Shown: piece by piece, positions 5,168 to 10,949 of the stretch
Numbering within the stretch: the first letter of the stretch is position 1
Layout of the letters: every line of letters begins with the position of its first letter
Assembly: GCA_036626215.1 (NCBI GenBank)
Contig: JAZKSG010000033.1
Location: forward strand, 1 to 12,989
From: JAZKSG01 sp036626215
GTDB taxonomy: Archaea; Thermoplasmatota; E2; DHVEG-1
Reading direction: 5' to 3'
DNA length: 12,989 nt
Made by a program: the position numbers and the translations under genes
Notes under the pieces: model-generated
What the model saw: the letters and a program-made list of their open reading frames with translations, nothing else
Databases searched by the model: none
What the model was told of the DNA's origin: nothing

Positions 5168-5901
5168 CTTTTGATACCTCCCTCATCAGGCACGTTTTTA
5201 TGAGGGCAAGGAATACATTTCTCTTCGAAATAAGGAATTATTTTACCTGCTTTTCCTTTCTCAATGATTTCACCATGACACATAAGAAACGCATGCTCTG
5301 CTTGACGGAGAACTGCAACGCTATGAGTTATTAAAACGATGGTTGTACCTTTTTCTTTAAGCTTTTTTATTACCTCAAAAATTTTGTCTAACGTACCTAC
5401 ATCTATACCGCTATCAGGTTCATCCAACATAATTAAATCGGGATCTAAAGCCAAAATACTTGCTAACTCTATTTTTTTACGTTCTCCACCAGAAAGCGTT
5501 TCATCTACAGCACGAGACAAATATTCATCAGGGTTTAAACCCATCAACTCTAATTTCTCCGAAATATATTCTTTATCCTTATTTTTGGATCCAGCAGAAA
5601 GAAAATCACGTACTTTCAAACCTTCGTAACGAGCAGGTTCTTGCCAACCAAAAGTAATTCCCTTACTCGCTCTCTCGTCAATGTCGAGATCCTGTATCTC
5701 TTCACCCTCAAACAATATTTTCCCCGAATGTTGTCTATAATCTGTTAAACCCATTATAGCAGATGCCAAAGTAGATTTTCCAGCACCGTTTGGACCAACA
5801 ATAGCATGAACATGTCCTCTCCAGATATCTATATTTATATCATGAAGAATTTTTTTACCTTTGATCTCCAAACTAAGATTTTTAGTCTCTAATATACCCA
5901 T
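5164..5901 (-). CDS. sufC: SufC, ABC-type ATPase of Fe-S cluster assembly
   Basis: A 245-aa cytosolic ABC ATPase of normal SufC length. Walker A G-P-N-G-A-G-K-S-T is at 36-44, the Q-loop region Q-E-P-A-R-Y at 87-92, the signature L-S-G-G-E-R-K-K at 136-143, Walker B L-I-M-L-D-E-P at 156-162 and the switch T-H-S near 193. SufC hydrolyses ATP to drive rearrangement of the SufB scaffold. A C-terminal C229-x2-C232-P-H motif is not part of the core ABC fold. The start ATG follows GAGAGGT by 11 bases. It is the first gene of a sufCB unit, 66 bp after desulfoferrodoxin, with a TATA-like box and an inverted repeat in that gap. Confidence 0.95.
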   Translation of the reverse strand: MGILETKNLSLEIKGKKILHDINIDIWRGHVHAIVGPNGAGKSTLASAIMGLTDYRQHSGKILFEGEEIQDLDIDERASKGITFGWQEPARYEGLKVRDFLSAGSKNKDKEYISEKLELMGLNPDEYLSRAVDETLSGGERKKIELASILALDPDLIMLDEPDSGIDVGTLDKIFEVIKKLKEKGTTIVLITHSVAVLRQAEHAFLMCHGEIIEKGKAGKIIPYFEEKCIPCPHKNVPDEGGIKS

Positions 5902-5929
5902 AAACTCTTTTTACCTCTCAAAGAATAGA

Positions 5930-5949
5930 GAGAAACAGTTTTGTTTCTC
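5930..5949. promoter_or_regulatory. Inverted repeat at the suf promoter, candidate operator
   Basis: GAGAAACA (5930-5937), four bases, then TGTTTCTC (5942-5949): a perfect 8-bp inverted repeat. On the minus strand it lies just below an AAATTTAAA TATA-like box (5956-5964), so it covers the expected transcript start of sufCB, a usual place for archaeal repressors to bind. No T run follows it on the minus strand, so it is a poor terminator for the upstream gene. Confidence 0.45.
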
Positions 5950-5955
5950 CCCCTC

Positions 5956-5964
5956 TTTAAATTT
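5956..5964 (-). promoter_or_regulatory. TATA-like box of the sufCB genes
   Basis: AAATTTAAA on the minus strand, just past the desulfoferrodoxin stop, predicts a start near 5935 and a leader of about 34 nt containing the sufC ribosome site. The surrounding A/T runs make this only moderately specific. Confidence 0.35.
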
Positions 5965-5967
5965 TTT

Positions 5968-6348
5968 TTAGTTTTTCCAAAGACCATGGATATTACAGTA
6001 TTCACGAGCCGTTGTAACATCCTCAGCAGGTAGTTTAAACTCTGCTTTAGGACTATCACCAGGTTTCAAAAACTTACGGTAAGATTTACCGTCAGCTATA
6101 ACCTGTATCCATTCAATATGATGCTCTTCTGTCATAGGATGAGATTCGTTTTCACCAATTTTTACAACTACACCATCTTCTGTTTCTTCAACATATGGAA
6201 CATGTTTTTCTGTTGAAGAATCATCGGTTTGTGGCTCCATAAGCTTCATTGGTTCGCCGCAACAAACCAGTTCTCCTTTCCCAGTGTGTAAAACCTCTAC
6301 GATATTTCCACATATTTCACATTTATATATCTCTCTTATTTCAGTCAT
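5968..6348 (-). CDS. dfx: Desulfoferrodoxin (two-iron superoxide reductase)
   Basis: A 126-aa protein of normal length with both iron centres. Centre I is the desulforedoxin-like FeCys4 site: C10-x2-C13 and C29-C30. Centre II is the catalytic Fe(His)4Cys site: E47-K48-H49-V-P, H70, H76, and C118-N-I-H121-G-L-W. The Glu47 and Lys48 that help form and release peroxide are present. It reduces superoxide to hydrogen peroxide in the cytoplasm, without making O2, using electrons from rubredoxin. The peroxide would go to the rubrerythrin encoded 44 bp upstream. The ATG follows AGGAGGT by 11 bases. Part of the co-oriented redox array. Confidence 0.95.
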   Translation of the reverse strand: MTEIREIYKCEICGNIVEVLHTGKGELVCCGEPMKLMEPQTDDSSTEKHVPYVEETEDGVVVKIGENESHPMTEEHHIEWIQVIADGKSYRKFLKPGDSPKAEFKLPAEDVTTAREYCNIHGLWKN

Positions 6349-6392
6349 ATATCTATTTTACCTCCTATTAAAAAATAAGGAAAAAATGTTTT

Positions 6393-6968
6393 TTAGTAGT
6401 TTTCAACCCATAGTTCGTAGTAGCTCTGCGGGTGTTTACATGCTGGACAAGTCTTGGGTGGTTCTTTGCCTTCATGTACGTATCCACAGTTACGACATTT
6501 CCATTTCACTACTTTATCTCGTTTGAAAACCTTGTTTTCTTTGACATTTTCGAGTAGTTTACGATATCTTCGTTCATGATACGACTCTACTTTAGCTATC
6601 TCCCTGAAACTTCTAGCTACCTCTGAAAAACCTTCTTCTTCAGCTGTTTCAGCAAAATCTGGATATAGGGTACCCCATTCCAGTTTTTCACCTTCAGCAG
6701 CAGCGAGAAGGTTTTCTTCAGTGTTACCGAGTTTTCCTGCAGGATATTCCGCAGTTATCTCTGCATCGCCACCTTCTAAATATTTGAAAAAGATCTCTGC
6801 GTGTTCTTTTTCATTGGCCGCTGTCTCTTGGAATATACCTGCTATTTGTTCATATCCTTCTTTTTTTGCCTTTGAAGCAAAATACGTGTAGCGATTCCTA
6901 GCCTGACTTTCTCCTGCAAAAGCAGCGAGAAGATTTTTCTCTGTTTCTGTTCCTTTTATATCTTTCAT
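6393..6968 (-). CDS. rbr: Rubrerythrin
   Basis: A 191-aa classical rubrerythrin. The four-helix diiron domain shows E20, E53, H56, E94, E97, E128 and H131 at the expected ligand positions (E-x2-H twice, plus the extra Glu of true rubrerythrins). The C-terminal rubredoxin domain carries C158-x2-C161-G-Y and C174-P-x-C177. It reduces hydrogen peroxide to water with electrons ultimately from NAD(P)H through rubredoxin. The ATG is preceded by GGAAG; an A/T-rich TATA-like stretch (6985-6998) in the 46-bp gap from ferritin could give it a separate promoter. It lies directly upstream of desulfoferrodoxin, which makes the peroxide it removes. Confidence 0.96.
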   Translation of the reverse strand: MKDIKGTETEKNLLAAFAGESQARNRYTYFASKAKKEGYEQIAGIFQETAANEKEHAEIFFKYLEGGDAEITAEYPAGKLGNTEENLLAAAEGEKLEWGTLYPDFAETAEEEGFSEVARSFREIAKVESYHERRYRKLLENVKENKVFKRDKVVKWKCRNCGYVHEGKEPPKTCPACKHPQSYYELWVENY

Positions 6969-7014
6969 ATTTTACATCTTCCAAAAAAATATATTTTTTA
7001 ATGTCAATTTCTTT

Positions 7015-7545
7015 TTATTCTCCATTCTCTGGTTGTTTAGCAGTTATATCCCCTGTAAACTGCCTTTGACCTAACTCACTATCCAACATAAATAGACCGT
7101 TGCCGCTGTCACCTATCAGTTTAAGTTTATCCACGATTTCATCTGCAGAATCTTCTTCCTCTACCTGTTCCTCTATAAACCATTGTAACATGTTATAGGA
7201 TGCACGATCCTTTTCTTTCTCTGCAAGATCAACTAAGTCTTCTATTAAACCAGTTACTTTTTGTTCGTGTTTGTAGGTGTATTCAAAAGCATCTAACGGT
7301 GAATCCCAATCAGTTGGAACATCGTCGATAGCTGAAAGTTTGACTCGTCCGCCACGTTCAACTATATGGTTGTAGATACGCATAGCATGGTTTACTTCTT
7401 CTTGAGCTTGAGCCTGCATCCAGTTTGCAAATCCATCGAGACTTATCGAATCAAAATAGCCTGCCATCGATAGATATAGATAGCCGGACCAAAGTTCAGC
7501 GTTTATCTGCTCGTTTAAAGCTTCTTCCATTTTTTTACTTAACAT
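7015..7545 (-). CDS. ftn: Ferritin (non-heme, FtnA-type)
   Basis: A 176-aa four-helix ferritin. Ferroxidase-centre residues match FtnA: E17, Y24, E49/E50 and H53 (E-E-V-N-H) in the first two helices, with a W-F-I-E-E-Q-V-E-E-E segment in the fourth helix giving the further Glu and Gln ligands. No heme-binding Met typical of bacterioferritin is evident. It oxidises Fe(II) and stores it in a 24-mer shell, which limits Fenton chemistry when oxygen enters. GGAGG stands 12 bases before the ATG. The gene sits 31 bp after the peroxiredoxin and 46 bp before rubrerythrin, so iron storage and peroxide removal are probably co-expressed. Confidence 0.95.
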   Translation of the reverse strand: MLSKKMEEALNEQINAELWSGYLYLSMAGYFDSISLDGFANWMQAQAQEEVNHAMRIYNHIVERGGRVKLSAIDDVPTDWDSPLDAFEYTYKHEQKVTGLIEDLVDLAEKEKDRASYNMLQWFIEEQVEEEDSADEIVDKLKLIGDSGNGLFMLDSELGQRQFTGDITAKQPENGE

Positions 7546-7576
7546 AATCTATCTTTTCCTCCATTAAGATAAAACT

Positions 7577-8224
7577 TTATTTGTTTTCTTTATGACAGAA
7601 CCACCAGTCGTAGCAATCATATTCTTTTTTACGTTTTTTCGCTGTTGGGACATCTGAAGCTGGTGGAACTATAACTCGATCTTTTATCAGCTCATTTTCT
7701 GGCCAGTTAGCTGGTATAGCCACTCCTTTTTCATCAGCGGTTTGAAATCCTTTAACCATACGTATAAATTCGTCCATATTTCGTCCTAGCTCCTGTGGAT
7801 AATAGAGTATAGCTCTGATTATTCCTTTTGGGTCGACTATAAAAACAGCTCTAACCGTGTTGGTTCCTTTGTTAGGATGTATCAAACCGAGGGTGTTAGC
7901 GACTTTTCCTGTGTCAGCGATTATAGGAAACTCAATTTCTTCTTCCAGGTTTTCTTCGATCCATTCTGCCCATTTTATATGGCTATGAACTTGGTCAACA
8001 CTAAAACCTATTAACTCAGTGTTTAGTTTTTTGAATTCATCGTATCTTTTTTGGAAAGCATAAAATTCTGTTGTACACACTGGTGTGAAATCACCTGGGT
8101 GGCTAAACAGTATGAACCATTTTCCTTTGAACGTATTCGGTAGCTTCTTTTTCCCCATGGAAGTCTGTACTTCCATTTCTGGGAACTTATCCCCTATAAG
8201 AGGCATTTTCTTTTCTTCTTCCAT
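7577..8224 (-). CDS. Peroxiredoxin (archaeal Prx6-type thiol peroxidase)
   Basis: A 215-aa peroxiredoxin. The peroxidatic cysteine is C50 in D-F-T-P-V-C-T-T-E, and H-P-G-D and the later R-A-V-F-I-V-D-P-x-G motif are typical. The C-terminal extension ends with C204 and C210 in Y-D-C-Y-D-W-W-F-C-H, as in the large decameric thermophilic archaeal peroxiredoxins. It reduces H2O2 and organic peroxides with thiol donors. I start at the ATG 8222-8224, not the ATG 15 bases upstream: GGAGG lies inside the upstream ATG's first codons and is spaced eight bases from the second ATG. The fprA stop is 15 bp upstream, so the two genes share a transcript. Confidence 0.94.
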   Translation of the reverse strand: MEEEKKMPLIGDKFPEMEVQTSMGKKKLPNTFKGKWFILFSHPGDFTPVCTTEFYAFQKRYDEFKKLNTELIGFSVDQVHSHIKWAEWIEENLEEEIEFPIIADTGKVANTLGLIHPNKGTNTVRAVFIVDPKGIIRAILYYPQELGRNMDEFIRMVKGFQTADEKGVAIPANWPENELIKDRVIVPPASDVPTAKKRKKEYDCYDWWFCHKENK

Positions 8225-8239
8225 AATTTTTTCCTCCAT

Positions 8240-9418
8240 TTATTTTTTTAAATAATCAGCTAATTTTAAACCAGCTTCCTTCACATTTTTCAGCTCTTTT
8301 TCATCTGGAACATAATTGAGATTAATGCTGTCAAGAGGTAAATCCCAGTTTAGATTTTCAAGAATCTTTTTTATTTCTCCAACTGCTTGGCCGCCCCATC
8401 CGTAGGATCCAAAAATGAAACCTATTCGTTTTTTTGGTTTTAAACCTTTAAGATATGTTAGGAAGCCTCCAACCGACGGCATCATGCCGTTGTTAAGAGT
8501 TGGTGAACCTATCAAGATGAGTTTAGAATCTAAAATCTCTGTCATAACATCTGATATATGGTTGGTGTTCAAGTTTTTCATAGAGACATTGATGTCTTTT
8601 TCTTGTAAGCCCTCTCTAAGCTTATAGGCTATTTTTTCTGTGGAACCCCACATGGAGTCATAGACAACCAAAGCTTTATCATCAGTTTGGTTTTGAGCCC
8701 ATTTTTTGTATTCTTCCAAGATTTTCGGAATATGTTTCCGCCAGATTACTCCATGGCTTGGGGCGATCATATCAAAATCAAGATCGTCTACCGCTCCTAA
8801 CGCTTTTTGAACCTGTCCACCATAAGGTAAAACTATGTTAGCATAATACTTGGCTGCTTCTTCATGAAGGATACCCCAATCAATTTGGTCGTCAAAACGT
8901 TCAGCGCTTGCTATATGTTGACCGAAAGCGTCGTTAGGCATCAAAAGTTTGTCCTTTGGACTATACGTAACCATGGAGTCAGGCCAATGTACCATAGGTA
9001 TATGCACAAAATGTAGAGTGCGTTCTCCGATATCCAAGGTTTCACCAGATTCCACGACTTTGTAATTCCAGTCTTTTTTGAAATGACGGTTAAGACCTTT
9101 TTCACCACGAGTAGAGGTAACTATCTTAGCGTTTGGAGTATACTTTAACAGTTTGGGTATGCTTCCAGAGTGGTCCATTTCTACATGGTTTGAAACGATG
9201 TAATCAATCTTTTCGGGGTTGACTATTTCTTTTATCCGTTTTAACATCTCATCAAACTTGTAGTGTTTTACAGTGTCAACCAAAATGATTTTTTCATCTA
9301 TTATGAGATACGCGTTATAGGTCGTACCTCGATCTGTTGAATAACCATGGAAATTACGTATATCCCAGTCGATTCCACCTACCCAATATATATTGGGTTT
9401 TATCTCTATTTTTTTCAT
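8240..9418 (-). CDS. fprA: Flavodiiron protein FprA (O2/NO reductase)
   Basis: A 392-aa flavodiiron protein. The N-terminal beta-lactamase-like domain has the diiron ligands H78-x-E80-x-D82-H83, H144, D163 and H222. The C-terminal flavodoxin domain starts near residue 253 with V-V-Y-D-S-M-W-G-S-T, the FMN-phosphate loop, and contains S-P-T-L-N-N-G and G-S-Y-G-W-G-G. It reduces O2 to water or NO to N2O with electrons from rubredoxin (or F420H2 in methanogens). The family start M-K-K-I-E-I matches the ATG at 9416-9418. A longer in-frame start would read through the rubredoxin gene and is rejected. Only seven bases separate it from the rubredoxin stop, which suggests coupled translation. Confidence 0.95.
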   Translation of the reverse strand: MKKIEIKPNIYWVGGIDWDIRNFHGYSTDRGTTYNAYLIIDEKIILVDTVKHYKFDEMLKRIKEIVNPEKIDYIVSNHVEMDHSGSIPKLLKYTPNAKIVTSTRGEKGLNRHFKKDWNYKVVESGETLDIGERTLHFVHIPMVHWPDSMVTYSPKDKLLMPNDAFGQHIASAERFDDQIDWGILHEEAAKYYANIVLPYGGQVQKALGAVDDLDFDMIAPSHGVIWRKHIPKILEEYKKWAQNQTDDKALVVYDSMWGSTEKIAYKLREGLQEKDINVSMKNLNTNHISDVMTEILDSKLILIGSPTLNNGMMPSVGGFLTYLKGLKPKKRIGFIFGSYGWGGQAVGEIKKILENLNWDLPLDSINLNYVPDEKELKNVKEAGLKLADYLKK

Positions 9419-9425
9419 TTTTGAA

Positions 9426-9584
9426 TCACAATTTTTCAAAAGCATCTTTTTCTGCTCCGCATACTGGACAGACCCAGTCTTCAGGTAGCTCTTCAAAAGG
9501 TGTACCTGGTTCTATTCCATTTTCAGGGTCTCCTTCTTCTGGGTCGTATACATATCCACATACGGTACATTCATATTTATCCAT
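9426..9584 (-). CDS. Rubredoxin (52 aa)
   Basis: A complete small gene. C6-x2-C9-G-Y and C39-P-V-C42-G-A are the two FeCys4 half-sites, with the conserved Y-D-P-E-E-G-D-P and P-G-T-P-F and the W37 of classical rubredoxins. At 52 residues it is of normal length. The ATG at 9582-9584 has GGAGGT eight bases upstream, and that ribosome site is embedded in the last codons (R-R-stop) of the flavin reductase gene. It is the one-electron carrier between the flavin reductase and FprA, and probably also serves rubrerythrin and desulfoferrodoxin. The gene is below many length cut-offs and could be lost in automatic annotation. Confidence 0.97.
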   Translation of the reverse strand: MDKYECTVCGYVYDPEEGDPENGIEPGTPFEELPEDWVCPVCGAEKDAFEKL

Positions 9585-9590
9585 AATCTT

Positions 9591-10106
9591 TTACCTCCTC
9601 TTTTTTTCTATATATGTTGGTGCGTTTTTTGAGGTGTAACCTCCTTTTACTTTACGGTAGAAATCATATGTTAACGGGTCATCTTCAGATTGTATATCTG
9701 CGTTTACTACCTCCCCAACAAATATTGTATGCGTGTTTATCCTCATTTTATTTATTAACTTTGCTTCAATGTATGCCAAAGAGTTATCAGTTATTATTGG
9801 GGCACCGGTAGATCCTATTTTATATGAGATGTCTTTCATTTTATCTGTATCTCTACCGCATTTGAAACCAAAGTTTCTAACAAAATCCAAAGGAGTATCT
9901 TTTTTGAGGATTGAAACTGTGAAAGCTTTGCTTTGCTCTATGTATTCATGAGTCAGATTTTTCTTGTTTATACTTACCGCTATTGTAGGGTTTTCAGATG
10001 TAACTTGGAATATAGCGTTTGCAATTTGGCCGTTGATCTTGTCGTCTTTTTTTGAGCATACCAAGTAAAGGCCATATGATATTTTGTGTAATGCTTTTTT
10101 ATTCAT
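9591..10106 (-). CDS. Flavin reductase-like protein, NADH:rubredoxin oxidoreductase half (Hrb-type)
   Basis: A 171-aa FMN-binding flavin reductase-domain protein. H-K-I-S-Y-G-L-Y-L-V near the start, I-N-G-Q-I-A-N-A-I-F-Q-V-T-S-E (about 24-38), V-S-I-N-K-K-N-L-T-H-E (about 44-54) and a Y-Y/H-E-like C-terminal region are typical of the flavin domain of high-molecular-weight rubredoxin (Hrb) of acetogens. In Hrb this domain is fused to a rubredoxin and passes NADH electrons to FprA. Here the rubredoxin is a separate gene six bases downstream, followed by fprA. The ATG overlaps the end of the regulator gene by eight bases (ATGAATAA), so the two are co-translated. The electron donor (NADH or F420H2) is inferred, not shown. 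Confidence 0.88.
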   Translation of the reverse strand: MNKKALHKISYGLYLVCSKKDDKINGQIANAIFQVTSENPTIAVSINKKNLTHEYIEQSKAFTVSILKKDTPLDFVRNFGFKCGRDTDKMKDISYKIGSTGAPIITDNSLAYIEAKLINKMRINTHTIFVGEVVNADIQSEDDPLTYDFYRKVKGGYTSKNAPTYIEKKRR

Positions 10107-10530
10107 TTTTTTTCACGCAGTTTTTACATATTCCTTTGAAGTATCCATGAGCCTCATCTATCTGGTGGCCTTTGGATTTTATTTCCTCATGGATTTTTTC
10201 CATGTTAGGACAACGGAAATCTAGATCTATTACTCGCCCACATTTTTTGCAGTAGAAATGATGGTGTAGTTGTTCATTGAAATCGTATCTTTTTTCTGAA
10301 GGGCAAATTGAGAGGCTTTGGATTAAGTTGTTTTCTTTTAATTTTTCGAGAGAGTTGTATACTGTGGTTTTCGATATTGAGGGATTGTCTTCTTTGACTC
10401 CTTGATATATCTCTTCAGCGTTGGGGTGTGTTCGATTTTTGTCTAAATATTTCAGGATCTCTATCCGTTGTGGAGTTACTTTTAGATTTTTTTCTTTGAG
10501 CATTTTAACATATTTTTCCAAACGATTCAC
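10099..10530 (-). CDS. Fur-family regulator, PerR-like
   Basis: A 143-aa Fur-family protein: an N-terminal winged helix (V-T-P-Q-R about 18-22; S-K-T-T-V-Y-N-S-L about 53-61) and a C-terminal dimer domain. Structural zinc would be held by C94-x2-C97 and C135-x2-C138. The regulatory metal site aligns with B. subtilis PerR: H35, D83, H89, H91 and D102. Asp at the last position, not the Glu of iron-sensing Fur, favours peroxide sensing. It heads the redox array and has an inverted repeat near its own promoter, so autoregulation and control of downstream genes are likely. The start is a GTG at 10528-10530 next to AAAG; a TTG three codons later or an ATG at codon 10 are alternatives. Confidence 0.9.
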   Translation of the reverse strand: MNRLEKYVKMLKEKNLKVTPQRIEILKYLDKNRTHPNAEEIYQGVKEDNPSISKTTVYNSLEKLKENNLIQSLSICPSEKRYDFNEQLHHHFYCKKCGRVIDLDFRCPNMEKIHEEIKSKGHQIDEAHGYFKGICKNCVKKNE

Positions 10531-10555
10531 CTTTCAAGATGAAATTAATTGTTAG

Positions 10556-10572
10556 ATTGTAACGATTACAAT
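10556..10572. promoter_or_regulatory. Fur/PerR-type operator upstream of the regulator gene
   Basis: ATTGTAA, three bases, TTACAAT: a perfect 7-3-7 inverted repeat. Its core, TTGTAAT-C-GTTACAA, follows the 7-1-7 plan of PerR boxes (TTATAATnATTATAA). It lies immediately below the predicted transcript start of the regulator gene, so binding would block transcription of the whole array. I found no second copy in the window. Confidence 0.7.
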
Positions 10573-10595
10573 ATAATACCGAATATAGGGCAGGG

Positions 10596-10605
10596 TATTT
10601 AAAAC
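10596..10605 (-). promoter_or_regulatory. TATA box of the redox array
   Basis: The minus strand reads GTTTTAAATA, a good archaeal TATA element, about 25 bp upstream of a start near 10575. The leader to the GTG would be about 45 nt and contain the operator. Confidence 0.6.
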
Positions 10606-10630
10606 TTGTGGAGAGAACAAAAACAATCAT

Positions 10631-10645
10631 CTAAAAAAGAAAAAA
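10631..10645 (-). terminator. T-rich terminator after the ferredoxin gene
   Basis: Directly after the TGA the minus strand reads TTTTTTCTTTTTTAG, two six-T runs, a typical archaeal intrinsic terminator. It separates the ferredoxin transcript from the array promoter that follows. Confidence 0.6.
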
Positions 10646-10855
10646 TCAGCAGGAAGTATGCTCGATAGCATCATTAGGACAAGCATTCACACAGGCACAA
10701 CACTCGATACATTCACCAACATTATTACAAACCGCTTTACCATCCTCAACAGAAAAAATATCCACAGGACAAACAGTAACACACTCACCAACACCAGTAC
10801 ACTTGTCATAATCAACAGTTATTTTAATATCATTCTCTTCAAAATCTTTCTTCAT
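10646..10855 (-). CDS. Two-cluster ferredoxin with one ligand cysteine missing
   Basis: A 69-aa bacterial-type ferredoxin. The second motif is complete: C49-x2-C52-x2-C55-x3-C59-P. The first reads C19-x2-V22-x2-C25-x3-C29-P, so the second ligand cysteine is replaced by Val. In this fold C19, position 22, C25 and C59 bind cluster I, so cluster I is probably 3Fe-4S or ligated by another residue; C43, C53 and C69 are extra. It carries low-potential electrons in the cytoplasm. GGAGG lies 11 bases before the ATG. It is 89 bp after the acyl-CoA synthetase and upstream of the redox array but with its own terminator. A partner among the redox genes, for instance the FTR-like reductase, is possible but unproven. 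Confidence 0.9.
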   Translation of the reverse strand: MKKDFEENDIKITVDYDKCTGVGECVTVCPVDIFSVEDGKAVCNNVGECIECCACVNACPNDAIEHTSC

Positions 10856-10906
10856 AATTTAATATGCCTCCACCATATTTTACCATACAATGAGTAAAGA
10901 TAAAGA

Positions 10907-10949
10907 ATAAAAGGTTTATGTATAAGTCTTTCGAAAAACCTTTTTTATT
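10907..10949 (-). terminator. Hairpin terminator of the acyl-CoA synthetase gene
   Basis: On the minus strand AAAAGGTTT (10944-10936) pairs with AAACCTTTT (10917-10909), and the A/T flanks extend the stem with small bulges. ATTCTTTATCTTT follows. It begins at the stop codon (10945-10947), so it can end or slow transcription before the ferredoxin gene. Confidence 0.5.

Noticed and set aside
3464..5901. RiPP (azole peptide) biosynthetic cluster around the SagB-type gene
   Set aside because: No YcaO/cyclodehydratase, no precursor peptide and no transporter are seen; the neighbours are Fe-S and redox genes.
7181..7200. Second PerR-like site (ATTGTAACATGTTATAG) inside ferritin
   Set aside because: It is in the coding sequence, its right half does not match, and there is no promoter beside it.
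8240..9496. Longer FprA reading with 26 extra N-terminal residues
   Set aside because: The extension overlaps the end of the rubredoxin gene in another frame and is foreign to the family; the ATG at 9418 gives the normal N-terminus M-K-K-I.
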